Positions 46,385 to 55,917 of a stretch of DNA of 64,000 nt are shown here, one piece after another; within the stretch, counting starts at the first letter, position 1, and every line of letters starts with the position of its first letter. A program made the translations under genes and the position numbers. A model generated the notes under the pieces. That model saw only the letters and a list, made by a program, of their open reading frames with translations, did no database searches and was not told the DNA's origin. The DNA comes from Desulfuromonadales bacterium (GTDB lineage Bacteria > Desulfobacterota > Desulfuromonadia > Desulfuromonadales > Geopsychrobacteraceae). The stretch is taken from positions 19,834 through 83,833 of the forward strand of contig JAFGEL010000052.1 in assembly GCA_016931615.1 (NCBI GenBank). Direction: 5' to 3'.

Positions 46385-47350
46385 ATGTATTTTAAGTTGA
46401 TCGCTCTGATTTGTGTCTTGTTTTGCCTGACCTCTGTTGCCGGGGCAAGCGCGATCAGCATTAAAATTAACGCCGGCGCAGAGTCCGGGTCATCAAAAGC
46501 GCTGGTGACCGCGTACCTGACAAAACTACTGGAAGAGCGCTCGCATGGCCGAATCAAGGTGGCCATCGATGAACACTCAAGGCGTACGGTCCGGGAGCTT
46601 ATCGAGGATCTGGAACAGAACAAGACCCAGATTATCATCCCCGAGATTGGAAGTCTGCTGGGCGAGGAACCACGGCTGAAAATATTTGAGCTGCCGTTTC
46701 TATTTCGCGATCGGGATCATCTGCACCAGATCCTCGACGATCATTTCAAAGAAGCGCTGATCATGGACCATCTGGAACAGAAACTTAAAGTCTTGGGAAT
46801 CTGGGAAAAGGCTGCGAAACATCTTCAGGCGGAGAGCGCCCTGCCTGAGCCGGCCAGCGTCGCCGACAAAATTTACCACGGCCGGGACGACCAGGTATCA
46901 ACTTTTTTCTTCAAAGCGCTGTCGGCCTGTCCTCCACCTGACCAGGCGAAAAATCGACAGCTTAAAAGCTGGCAGGAGGTCACTTTACCCCAGCTTGTTG
47001 CTCAGCGGGACGTTTCAGCAGGGCGCCATGTTACCCTCACGTACCACAGCTTTTCGGGTTGTGTCCTGCTCATGAACAAAGCTTTCTGGAGCCATTTACC
47101 TGACGATCTGAAGATTATTGTCAACGATGCCGTCAAGGATGCGACGCAATATTCGCGGGAGCTGGCTCAGCAGATAGACGATAAAGCCCTGATACAGTTG
47201 CAGAAGCAGGGAACGATACAGATATCCAGAATCAGCCGGGATCGTCGACAGAGCTGGCGCGACAATCTGTTGGAGCTTTACTCCAAGACCAGTCTTGGAG
47301 TAGAAAAGGAATTGATAGAACAGGTCGCAAACTATCACCATATCAACTAA
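46385..47350 (+). CDS. divergent DctP-like TRAP solute-binding protein
   Basis: Predicted exported protein of 321 aa with a signal peptide (about 1-22, ending near ASA). The layout follows DctP (KIFELPFLFRDRDHL), and the C-terminal helix with WSHLPDDLKIIVNDAV is typical. Key ligand-pocket motifs are changed: the LRG-K-R segment that carries the conserved Arg is replaced by VADKIYHGRDDQ, and the EV-ALQ-VDGQENP stretch by EVTLPQLVAQRDVSAG. It may bind another ligand, or act as a sensory partner. It precedes the true dctP by 67 nt. No good ribosome site is visible. Confidence 0.78.
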   Translation: MYFKLIALICVLFCLTSVAGASAISIKINAGAESGSSKALVTAYLTKLLEERSHGRIKVAIDEHSRRTVRELIEDLEQNKTQIIIPEIGSLLGEEPRLKIFELPFLFRDRDHLHQILDDHFKEALIMDHLEQKLKVLGIWEKAAKHLQAESALPEPASVADKIYHGRDDQVSTFFFKALSACPPPDQAKNRQLKSWQEVTLPQLVAQRDVSAGRHVTLTYHSFSGCVLLMNKAFWSHLPDDLKIIVNDAVKDATQYSRELAQQIDDKALIQLQKQGTIQISRISRDRRQSWRDNLLELYSKTSLGVEKELIEQVANYHHIN

Positions 47351-47393
47351 AAACCTGTTTTAATGTCATCATGGTGGTGACATTGCATACTAA

Positions 47394-48410
<1,017 letters not shown>

Positions 48411-48423
48411 TTGCTGCAACTTT

Positions 48424-48451
48424 TTACGGGCCTCGGCAACGGGGCCCGTAA
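48424..48451 (+). terminator. intercistronic hairpin between dctP and dctQ
   Basis: A 9-bp stem (48424-48432 with 48443-48451) with a 10-nt loop, followed by a U-rich stretch of moderate quality. It may act as a partial terminator or RNA stabiliser that keeps the binding protein in excess over the membrane parts. Confidence 0.5.
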
Positions 48452-48485
48452 CTCTTTAATTTTATGGTTTAGATGAGGTTTGAAT

Positions 48486-49043
48486 ATGTTTAGCCGGATA
48501 ATTAACAGCATAGAGGAAGCGATCATCGCGTTTCTGCTGGCTGCAATGACCCTGCTGGTCTTTGTTGAAGTTGTTCTGCGCTTCGGCTTTGGTCAGGGGA
48601 TTATGTGGGCCCAGGAGGTGACGTTACATCTGTCAGCCTGGCTGGTCCTTTTTGGTGTGTCCTACGGTATCAAGGTCGGTTCACACATCGGGGTGGACGC
48701 CCTGGTCAAGATCATGCCGACCGGGGTACGTCGTGTGGTCAGCGGTATCGCCGTCATCGCCTGCTTGAGCTATTGCGGTCTGTTCATGAAAGGCTCCTGG
48801 GTTTACCTTTCAAAAATTCAGATGATCGGGATTGAAATGGAAGACCTGCCGATCCCTAAATGGATTGCCCACAGCATCCTGTTCATCGGTATGGTGTTGA
48901 TGGCCATCCGGTTGTTGATTCTCCTGGTGAACATATTTATCGGCAAAGCTGATGGCTTCAAACTTGCCGATGAGGCCAAGGAAAGTATGCACCTGGCTCA
49001 GGAAACAAAATCTCAAGTCGCTGAGGGAGGTGAATCGGCATGA
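48486..49043 (+). CDS. dctQ: TRAP transporter small membrane protein DctQ
   Basis: Membrane subunit of 185 aa with four hydrophobic helices. Seen: FVEVVLRFGFGQGIMWAQEVTLHLSAWLVLFGVSYGIKVGSHIGVD, the typical DctQ core, and a charged C-terminal tail. The ATG at 48486 is chosen over an in-frame TTG two codons upstream; TGAGG lies ahead. It overlaps dctM by 4 nt (ATGA). Confidence 0.92.
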   Translation: MFSRIINSIEEAIIAFLLAAMTLLVFVEVVLRFGFGQGIMWAQEVTLHLSAWLVLFGVSYGIKVGSHIGVDALVKIMPTGVRRVVSGIAVIACLSYCGLFMKGSWVYLSKIQMIGIEMEDLPIPKWIAHSILFIGMVLMAIRLLILLVNIFIGKADGFKLADEAKESMHLAQETKSQVAEGGESA

Positions 49044-50440
49044 CAACCGCTGCCCTGTTTATTATTCTACTGCTGTGTCTGCTGACCGGCATGCCGATCG
49101 CCTTTGCGCTTGGCCTATCAAGTATCACCACCATCCTGATGTTCTCCAACGACTCACTGGCCTCCATCGCCCTGAAACTGTTCGAGGCTGAGTCGGAGCA
49201 TTATACCCTGCTGGCGATTCCGTTTTTCATTCTCTCGTCAACCTTCCTGTCGACAGGTGGGGTTGCCAACCGGATCATTAACTTCGCTATTGACTGTGTC
49301 GGCTGGATTCGTGGCGGTCTGGCCATGGCGTCAGTTATGGCCTGTATGATCTTTGCCGCAGTTTCCGGTTCGTCTCCGGCAACTGTTGCCGCCATCGGCT
49401 CCATCGTCATCGTCGGCATGGTCAAAGCCGGCTATCCGGAAGAGATGGCTGCTGGGGTTATTACCAACGCCGGCACCCTGGGCATCCTGATTCCACCATC
49501 CATCGTCATGCTGGTTTATGCCGCGGCGACCGAAGAATCAGCTGCCCGCCTGTTCATGGCCGGTCTTATCCCGGGCCTGATGATGGGCACCATGCTGATG
49601 ATCATCATCTATTTTGTGGCCCGCATTAAAGGCCTGCCGGCACAACCCTGGGTCGGCTTTAAAAATCTTGCCCGCTCCAGCGTGAGCGCCGGTTGGGGCC
49701 TGATGATGATCGTTATCGTCCTCGGCTCCATCTACGGTGGTATTGCCAGCCCGACCGAGGCGGCGGCTGTTTCAGCGGTTTATGCCTATTTCATCGCAAT
49801 CTTTATCTACCGCGACATGGGACCTCTCAAAGGGGTGCCATGGAAAGAACACGATAACGATTCGATGGCCAAAATCATCTCACGTAATATCATGTTAACC
49901 CTGGTGGCGATCCCCAAATCGGTTTTCAACTCGGATGTCCACAAGGTTTTTCGCGATGCCTCTAAAGTCTCCATCATGTTGCTGTTCATCATCGGTAACG
50001 CGATGCTCTTTGCCCATGTGCTGACCACCGAACGGATCCCGCACCATATCGCTGAGATCATTGTCGGCTGGGGCCTGCCGGCCTGGGGCTTCCTGATCGT
50101 CGTGAACATCCTGCTGCTGATGGCCGGTAACTTCATGGAGCCCTCGGCCATCCTGCTGATCATGGCCCCGATCCTCTTCCCGATTGCTCTCAAGCTGGGC
50201 ATCGATCCGATTCACCTTGGGATTATCATGGTCGTCAACATGGAAATCGGGATGATTACCCCACCGGTCGGGTTGAACCTGTTCGTTACGGCGGGCATCA
50301 CCGGGCATAATATCACCTGGGTTCTCAGGGCCGCGTTGCCATGGCTGCTGGTGCTTCTGGTCTTCCTGGTGATGATCACCTACATTCCGCAGATTTCGCT
50401 GTGGCTGCCTGAATACATCGATTACCTCCGAGGATATTGA
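49040..50440 (+). CDS. dctM: TRAP transporter large membrane protein DctM
   Basis: Membrane channel subunit of 466 aa. Seen: LTGMPIAFALGLSSI, AAVSGSSPATVAAIGSIVIVGM, GTLGILIPPSIVMLVYAAATEES and ITPPVGLNLFV, all core motifs of the ion transporter superfamily fold, with about 12 helices. There is a longer hydrophilic loop with a short acidic stretch after residue 250. The gene follows dctQ with a 4-nt overlap, and ends before a strong terminator. TRAP systems use a sodium or proton gradient; here sodium is likely, since N-ATPase and pyrophosphatase genes are near, but this is a guess. Confidence 0.94.
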   Translation: MTTAALFIILLLCLLTGMPIAFALGLSSITTILMFSNDSLASIALKLFEAESEHYTLLAIPFFILSSTFLSTGGVANRIINFAIDCVGWIRGGLAMASVMACMIFAAVSGSSPATVAAIGSIVIVGMVKAGYPEEMAAGVITNAGTLGILIPPSIVMLVYAAATEESAARLFMAGLIPGLMMGTMLMIIIYFVARIKGLPAQPWVGFKNLARSSVSAGWGLMMIVIVLGSIYGGIASPTEAAAVSAVYAYFIAIFIYRDMGPLKGVPWKEHDNDSMAKIISRNIMLTLVAIPKSVFNSDVHKVFRDASKVSIMLLFIIGNAMLFAHVLTTERIPHHIAEIIVGWGLPAWGFLIVVNILLLMAGNFMEPSAILLIMAPILFPIALKLGIDPIHLGIIMVVNMEIGMITPPVGLNLFVTAGITGHNITWVLRAALPWLLVLLVFLVMITYIPQISLWLPEYIDYLRGY

Positions 50441-50487
50441 ATAAACAAGGACCAAAACAGGTCCATATTCACAGGACTTAATCATCA

Positions 50488-50517
50488 AGCGGGTTGCCAT
50501 GGCAGCCCGCTTTTTTT
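50488..50517 (+). terminator. intrinsic terminator of the TRAP operon
   Basis: An 11-bp stem with one G-U pair (50488-50498 with 50501-50511) around a very short loop, followed by seven T residues. Confidence 0.92.
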
Positions 50518-50565
50518 ATTCTGTTATATGGTTATCTACTTTACTCCATTTAAGCCGTAGAAGGG

Positions 50566-50680
50566 TTCGGTGAATTCCATTTGATGGATATCTGACGCCT
50601 GGATGGCGTCAGTTAAGCCCCAAGGAATGGTTCATGCGACCTCCGAACACAGCTTGAGTGAAAAGGATAACCAGATTCTG
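50566..50680 (+). repeat. dispersed hairpin repeat, copy 2
   Basis: Second copy of the element at 11386-11510, same orientation. The hairpin CTGACGCC (50592-50599), loop TGGAT, GGCGTCAG (50605-50612) is identical, then TTAAGCCCCA, GGTTCA and the tail TTGAGTGAAA and ATAACCAGA. The second hairpin of copy 1 is not preserved. It lies between the TRAP terminator and a small lipoprotein gene. Confidence 0.75.
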
Positions 50681-50743
50681 TTTTAAGAACGGGCGAAGAT
50701 AACGCCGAAGAAAAATCACGCTATCCTGATGCGGAGAAATGCC

Positions 50744-51106
50744 ATGCTGCTGAAAACGACCAGAACTATCCTGCTGATGCTGTTTTTGAGTATTTTCTTG
50801 GGCGCCTGTGCGAACCACGCAACCCAAACCAGGGAGCTATTGGCCGTCGACTATGCAACTTTGAGCGACGATCAATTGACCCTCCATTACTACGCTTTGG
50901 AAGATCAGATAGAACGTGTCGAACGCAGCAGTGTCAGTCCCCGGATCAACCTGGGCTTCGGCTTGAGCCGTTACGGTCTGAGCAGCGGAACATCTGGCGG
51001 TGTGGGAGTTTCTTCCGGGGTGGGTAAAAAAACTACGGCGGACGACTTAAGGGAACGCAGGAATCAGGTTAAACTCGAGCTGCTGAAACGGGGTATTTCT
51101 CCATAA
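50744..51106 (+). CDS. small lipoprotein of unknown function
   Basis: Predicted lipoprotein of 120 aa, not recognised as a named family. Seen: signal peptide with lipobox LGAC (Cys about residue 22), a short helical part with LSDDQLTLHYYALEDQIERVE, and a Gly/Ser-rich middle (INLGFGLSRYGLSSG, then GVGVSSGVG) followed by a charged helix. The ATG at 50744 has GGAG 7 nt ahead; an ATG 15 nt upstream is less well placed. The hairpin repeat lies in its upstream region. Confidence 0.8.
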   Translation: MLLKTTRTILLMLFLSIFLGACANHATQTRELLAVDYATLSDDQLTLHYYALEDQIERVERSSVSPRINLGFGLSRYGLSSGTSGGVGVSSGVGKKTTADDLRERRNQVKLELLKRGISP

Positions 51107-51115
51107 CCTGGTTAT

Positions 51116-51793
51116 TTATTCCCTGACCAACATCACCGGGGCTTCAAGATAACACTTGATGGTGTCGAGAAATTCAGCGGCATCGGCCCCGTCAAGAACC
51201 CGGTGATCAGCAGATAGTGTCAGGCGCATCATCAGCGCGACATCAGGCTGCCCCTGATCGTCAACCACAACTTCCCCTTTGACGCTGCCGACAGATAGCA
51301 CCGCAGCTTGCGGAGGAGTAATAATCGCGCCGCAGGATTCAACTCCGAACATTCCCATATTGGTGATGGTGAACGTCGCTCCAGCTGTTTCCTGCTCCGT
51401 AAAATCTTGACCATTCTCCGCTTCTTCAGCCAGCTGTTGTGCTTTGTCACTGAGTTGTTCCAGGCTCAGCTGCCGGCATTGATGAACAACCGGATAATAC
51501 AGGCCACGGTCGGTCGCAGTCGCTATGGCGATGTTGATGTCGGGCATTTCAATCCCCTGCTCGCCATTCCAAGAGGCATTGACCCAGGGGTGCTGGGCAA
51601 GAGCGCGGGCTGTAGCGGCGACAATAAAATCATTGACAGTCAGCGCATGGTCATGGCGAATGCGCACCACGTCGGTCATATCGACCGCAACGGTGACATA
51701 AAAATGGGGGATCGTTCGCCAGGCTTCCTCCATTTTCCGCGCTAGAAGATGACGGATTTTAACTGCCTGAGGTTTCCCCTTTCGGTCCGACAA
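51116..51793 (-). CDS. 2-oxoacid dehydrogenase acyltransferase (E2) catalytic domain, distal part of an interrupted gene
   Basis: Catalytic domain of a dihydrolipoyl acyltransferase, about 225 aa. Seen: VKIRHLLARKMEEAWRTIPHFYVTVAVDMT, TVNDFIVAATARALAQHPWVNASW, FTITNMGMFGVES and the active-site LSADHRVLDGADAAEFL (HxxxDG). It is in the same frame as the E3-binding fragment upstream and separated from it by a single TAA stop (51809-51811). A TTG at 51793 with AAGG ahead could restart translation. There is no lipoyl domain in either piece. E1 and E3 genes are not adjacent. Either a decayed gene or a two-piece enzyme. Confidence 0.8.
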   Translation of the reverse strand: MSDRKGKPQAVKIRHLLARKMEEAWRTIPHFYVTVAVDMTDVVRIRHDHALTVNDFIVAATARALAQHPWVNASWNGEQGIEMPDINIAIATATDRGLYYPVVHQCRQLSLEQLSDKAQQLAEEAENGQDFTEQETAGATFTITNMGMFGVESCGAIITPPQAAVLSVGSVKGEVVVDDQGQPDVALMMRLTLSADHRVLDGADAAEFLDTIKCYLEAPVMLVRE

Positions 51794-51808
51794 CGAAACC
51801 TTGCGGCT

Positions 51809-52000
51809 TTAGCGCGTTAACCGGTCAGCGTCTCCCCGATTCTGTGTCTCCGCTCCTGCCTGTTCAACGTCAGTGACCAGAATACGGCCCTGTGATCCGC
51901 TCCCCCGCAGAGATCCCAGGTCAATCCCCAATTCTTCAGCCAGCTCACGTGCTGCAGGAGAAACTTCAGCATTTAATTTGAAATCATCCTGATCAGTCAT
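51809..52000 (-). CDS. peripheral-subunit-binding (E3-binding) fragment, proximal part of the E2 gene
   Basis: 63 aa ending at an in-frame TAA. Seen: a PSBD motif [34 protein letters not shown], the domain that tethers E1 or E3 in acyltransferase complexes. Translation begins near MTDQDDFKL, with no lipoyl domain ahead. GGGGAGA precedes the ATG. The linker that follows runs directly, in frame across the stop, into the catalytic part. Confidence 0.75.
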   Translation of the reverse strand: MTDQDDFKLNAEVSPAARELAEELGIDLGSLRGSGSQGRILVTDVEQAGAETQNRGDADRLTR

Positions 52001-52343
52001 AGAAAACCATCTCCCCTCACATCACACCCAGTATCATAACCAACAATGACTTTTCAGTAAATTCTATTTCCCGCGGTCCCCCGCATCTGCTCCAGCCGTA
52101 TAACAGGAAGAAGTGAAGAGGCCTTTACGCCCGTTTAAATATGCCAGACAAAGAGAGTCCGGGATTTTCATCCGAATCGACAATCTCCCAGTGAAAGCAG
52201 ATTAGGCTCCTGCTCCTGCGGCACCAATGAGATATGCCGACACTGCTGTTTCCTGCTTCTATCGCTGACGATTTTACTCACCAGATGGCTCGGCATTCAG
52301 CTATTGAACCGTGGCGACAAACCTGATTACGGCAAAAAGAAAA
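52001..52343. other. intergenic stretch between the E2 gene and the ftsZ terminator
   Basis: About 340 nt with no convincing gene. It should hold the E2 promoter (minus strand). I see no repeat shared with other parts of the window and no RNA gene; the minus-strand reading shows nothing like a lipoyl domain that could have been the lost start of E2. Confidence 0.35.
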
Positions 52344-52362
52344 GGGGCCACAAAGTGGCCCC
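52334..52362 (-). terminator. intrinsic terminator of the division and cell wall operon
   Basis: An 8-bp stem (52344-52351 with 52355-52362) and AAA loop; on the minus strand it is followed by a U-rich tract (UUUCUUUUUG). It lies about 128 nt past the ftsZ stop. Confidence 0.82.
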
Positions 52363-52489
52363 AGTGACGAGGGAGTCGTCGGGATCGTATCTCAATATAC
52401 AGTACGCTGTACATCTGCCGGGCGGAGAACCGGCTTTCATCACAAAACAATCATTTCCACCTGCTAAGCAAATAAGCAAACAGCCGCTA

Positions 52490-53671
52490 TCAATCTACCC
52501 GGCGGCGTAAAAAAGTCGGAATATCAAACTGCTCATCATCAACAAACAGATCGCGTGTCTGGCTGGGAAGGTCGCGAGTTCTGCGTCCGTAAGGCATGGC
52601 CTGCTGCTGATCACGGATAAATTTGGGGACATCCAGATCGACCTTGGCGCTGACAGACGATAAGCTCTGCGAGCGCTGTTCAATCACTTCGGTAACTTTC
52701 CGCTTTTCTTCATAAACTTCGCCAAACCCCGTAGCAATAGCAGTAATCTTGATTTTGTCACCCAGTTCTTCATCGATGACCAGACCAACAATGATATTGG
52801 CATCCTCATGGACCTTTTCATGAATGATCGTCGATGCCTCTTCAAATTCTTCCATGGTCATACTGGAAGATCCGGAAATATTCACCAGAACCCCCATAGC
52901 CCCGGAAATGTCAACCTCTTCCAGGAGCGGACTGCTGATGGCATTGTGCGCCGCCTCAGCGGCACGGCGCTCACCTTCGGCCACGCCAATCCCCATCATC
53001 GCCATACCGCGGTTGCTCATCACGGTCCGCACATCAGCAAAGTCGACGTTGATCAGACCTTCGGTCGTTATCAGATCGGAAATCCCCTGAACCGCCTGGC
53101 GCAGCACATCATCTGCCGGCTTAAAGGCATCGAGGATACTCATATTTTTACCCGCCAGCCCAAGCAGCCGGTCGTTCGGCACAACAATCAACGAATCGAC
53201 AACTTCACGCAGTTCGGCGATCCCCTGATCTGCCCTCTGCATCCGTTGACGACCTTCACGGGTGAACGGCTTGGTCACGACCCCGACGGTCAGGGCCCCA
53301 GATTCTTTTGCTGCTGCAGCAATGACCGGTGCTGCACCGGTTCCGGTTCCACCCCCCATTCCAGCAGCGACGAACACCATATCCGCACCTGAAAACAATT
53401 CAACCAGCCGCTGGCGATCTTCCTTGGCAGCCTGTTTGCCGATCTCCGGATTCGCCCCGGCTCCCAGACCTTTGGTCAGATGTCCCCCGAGCTGGATTTT
53501 CATCGACGCTTCACTACGCCTTAGCGCCTGAGCATCGGTATTGGCGGTCAAAAACTCAACCCCATCGACCTGACAACGAATCATGGTATTCACGGCATTG
53601 CCACCACCACCCCCGACACCGATGACCTTGATCCTTGCCGCCTGGTCTAAATTTTCCTCAAACTGAAACAT
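52490..53671 (-). CDS. ftsZ: cell division protein FtsZ
   Basis: Tubulin-like GTPase of 393 aa that forms the Z-ring. Seen: [15 protein letters not shown], the signature GGGTGTG (106-112), NDRLL, the T7 synergy loop [11 protein letters not shown], and the C-terminal tail DIPTFLRRR that binds FtsA and ZipA/SepF-type partners. The ATG at 53671 has GAGGGAG ahead; a frame start 7 codons upstream is not needed. It is the last gene of the dcw cluster. A separate promoter upstream is likely, since 144 AT-rich nt separate it from ftsA. Confidence 0.97.
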   Translation of the reverse strand: MFQFEENLDQAARIKVIGVGGGGGNAVNTMIRCQVDGVEFLTANTDAQALRRSEASMKIQLGGHLTKGLGAGANPEIGKQAAKEDRQRLVELFSGADMVFVAAGMGGGTGTGAAPVIAAAAKESGALTVGVVTKPFTREGRQRMQRADQGIAELREVVDSLIVVPNDRLLGLAGKNMSILDAFKPADDVLRQAVQGISDLITTEGLINVDFADVRTVMSNRGMAMMGIGVAEGERRAAEAAHNAISSPLLEEVDISGAMGVLVNISGSSSMTMEEFEEASTIIHEKVHEDANIIVGLVIDEELGDKIKITAIATGFGEVYEEKRKVTEVIEQRSQSLSSVSAKVDLDVPKFIRDQQQAMPYGRRTRDLPSQTRDLFVDDEQFDIPTFLRRRVD

Positions 53672-53764
53672 GACTCCCTCTTGATTAGGCATAACGCCCT
53701 CCCCTGTGTGCTGCGTTTTCGATTTCTCCGCGATCTCGAAAACTAGTTATATTTAAGTAACTTA

Positions 53765-53793
53765 AATTTAGCAAAATTTATTTAATTTGACAA
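53765..53793 (-). promoter_or_regulatory. candidate sigma-70 promoter of ftsZ
   Basis: On the minus strand TTGTCA (53788-53793) and TAAATT (53765-53770) lie 17 nt apart in the AT-rich ftsA-ftsZ gap, about 95 nt before the ftsZ start. Confidence 0.5.
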
Positions 53794-53815
53794 GTAATTA
53801 TATGATAATTATTGA

Positions 53816-55045
53816 TCAGAAAAACTCGCCAAACCATTCCTTCATTCTCTTGGTCACACGCTCAAATACGTTCGCCTCACCGATCTTGAAATTCTGCGCC
53901 TGGGTGTTCAGGCTGCCGTACTTCACCAGTCCGACTCCCGTCGCATAGATCGGTGAATTCACGACGTCCGTCAGCCCACCGATATTCAATGGGTTTCCGC
54001 GCCGCACCGGAAGATTAAAGACCTGTTCAGCCAGTTCGGGCATTCCGGGCAGGATGGCACTCCCACCGGTGAGGACGATCCCCGAGGCGATCAGCTCTTC
54101 GTAACCACTCTTGATGATTTCCCGGTTCACCAGGGAGAAAATCTCTTCGACTCTCGGCTCCAGTATTTCTGCCAGCAATTGACGAGACAGGATCCGCGGC
54201 TCCCGTCCTCCGACGGACGGAACCTCGATGGTTTCATCCTTGCCGACCATTGATGTCAGACAGCAACCGTAAGCCTGTTTGATTTTCTCCGCCTCCGCCG
54301 TTGGGGTCCGCAGGCCAACGGCAATATCGCTGGTGAGGTGATCGCCGCCAATCGACAGCACTGAAGTATGCTTGATCGCCCCCTCTGAAAAAATCGCGAT
54401 ATCGGCAGTACCGCCACCGATATCGACCAGCGCCACACCCAGTTCTTTTTCATCCGGAGATAAAACCGCTTCGCTGCTGGCCAATTGTTCCAGGACAATA
54501 TCGGCGACATCGGCCCCGGCCCGGTTACAACTTTTAATGATATTCTGTGCGCTTGCGACGGCCCCGGTAACAATATGGACTTTGGCTTCGAGGCGCACAC
54601 CGCTCATACCCAGGGGTTCGCGAATGCCGTCCTGGTCATCAATAATGAATTCCTGCGGCAGGATATGGAGCACCTCCCGATCCATCGGAATAGCGATCGC
54701 CTTGGCGGCATCGATAACCCGCTGAAGATCGTCATTGGTCACTTCACGGTTTTTAATCGCGATCACGCCCTGAGAATTCAGCCCTTTGATATGGCCGCCG
54801 GCGATCCCGGCAAAAACCGACTTGATTTCACAGCCGGCCATCAGCTCCGCTTCACGAATCGCTCTTTGAATCGCCGCGACGGTGCTCTCGATATTGATCA
54901 CGACCCCCTTACGCAAGCCCTTGGATGGACTGGTGCCGATACCGACAACTTCCAGCCCCTCCTCAGTCATATGACCGACAATACAGCAGATTTTCGTTGT
55001 TCCGATATCAAGCCCAACAATCAGATTATCCGTCTTTTTACTCAT
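53816..55045 (-). CDS. ftsA: cell division protein FtsA
   Basis: Actin-like ATPase of 409 aa that anchors FtsZ to the membrane. Seen: LIVGLDIGTTKICCIVG, VALVDIGGGTADIAIF (phosphate 2), GIVLTGGSAILPG (adenosine), and the C-terminal amphipathic helix KRMKEWFGEFF for membrane binding. AAGGGGG precedes the ATG. It is 15 nt after ftsQ. Confidence 0.97.
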   Translation of the reverse strand: MSKKTDNLIVGLDIGTTKICCIVGHMTEEGLEVVGIGTSPSKGLRKGVVINIESTVAAIQRAIREAELMAGCEIKSVFAGIAGGHIKGLNSQGVIAIKNREVTNDDLQRVIDAAKAIAIPMDREVLHILPQEFIIDDQDGIREPLGMSGVRLEAKVHIVTGAVASAQNIIKSCNRAGADVADIVLEQLASSEAVLSPDEKELGVALVDIGGGTADIAIFSEGAIKHTSVLSIGGDHLTSDIAVGLRTPTAEAEKIKQAYGCCLTSMVGKDETIEVPSVGGREPRILSRQLLAEILEPRVEEIFSLVNREIIKSGYEELIASGIVLTGGSAILPGMPELAEQVFNLPVRRGNPLNIGGLTDVVNSPIYATGVGLVKYGSLNTQAQNFKIGEANVFERVTKRMKEWFGEFF

Positions 55046-55060
55046 GACACCCCCTTGGTA

Positions 55061-55909
55061 TCAGCTTTTGGCCAGTTTTTTAGGCCGTTCAATTCGTACA
55101 ATGATTTTTTCGTTCACATTCAGATCAATGTAATCGAGCATCTTCAACTGTGGTTGTAATTGACTGTAGACGCGCTCAAGACGGTCAAGTTTACGACTGT
55201 AGTCGCCATCACCGAGCTTGATTTTCACGCTTCCGTCAAAAGTAAACAGGGACAGATCCCCATTGGCTTCATGGTGAATTTCCGAAACCTGGTTAATATC
55301 GAACAGCGGCCTTGCCTGCAGGTCTGACAGCAGCGCGACGATCCGTTTTAACTGTTGCGCATAACCCTCGTCATGCTCCTGGGCCTTTGCGTAGTCGAAC
55401 CCGGTAATAATCGGGAAATCAAGTTTATCCTTGGAATCAAGGACCTTGAAAATCTCACCGGCTTCGTCAAGGTAATAAAGATAGCCCATATTCATAATGG
55501 CGACCGGATTGCGCTCGACAATGCTGATCACCACCTGACGTGGGAAGATACGCTGCACACGAGCTTTCCTGACCCACGGATTTTCTTCTATTTTGCGGCC
55601 GATCAGCCCAAGATCCAGACTGAAGGTGTTCAACCCCAGTTCAATATCAGACAGCGCGACGACCTGTTGCTGATCCAGGCGCTGTTGCCCCTCGACCGTC
55701 ACCTGTGCGACCCGAAAAAGGTCTGATGCCATCATCAGCTGCACACAGAAAAACCCGCCGACGACAATCAGCGAAGCGCTGAAAACCGCCACCCCCAGAC
55801 GAAAAAAACGCTTCAGAAACTTACGCAGGTTGAGCGGTTTTTTCTCCTGTTTGCGCCGATTGCGGCGAACCTTGGTGGTTTTCTGGTGAGTTTTCTTCAA
55901 ATCACGCAT
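55061..55909 (-). CDS. ftsQ: cell division protein FtsQ/DivIB
   Basis: Single-pass divisome protein of 282 aa. Seen: a strongly basic cytoplasmic N-terminus (residues 1-34), one membrane helix (about 36-60), then a POTRA domain (FRVAQVTVEGQQRLDQQQVVAL) and FtsQ domain with ENPWVRKARVQRIFPRQVVISIVERNPVA. It is 8 nt after ddl and 15 nt before ftsA. Confidence 0.94.
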   Translation of the reverse strand: MRDLKKTHQKTTKVRRNRRKQEKKPLNLRKFLKRFFRLGVAVFSASLIVVGGFFCVQLMMASDLFRVAQVTVEGQQRLDQQQVVALSDIELGLNTFSLDLGLIGRKIEENPWVRKARVQRIFPRQVVISIVERNPVAIMNMGYLYYLDEAGEIFKVLDSKDKLDFPIITGFDYAKAQEHDEGYAQQLKRIVALLSDLQARPLFDINQVSEIHHEANGDLSLFTFDGSVKIKLGDGDYSRKLDRLERVYSQLQPQLKMLDYIDLNVNEKIIVRIERPKKLAKS

Positions 55910-55917
55910 AGGGTCTC

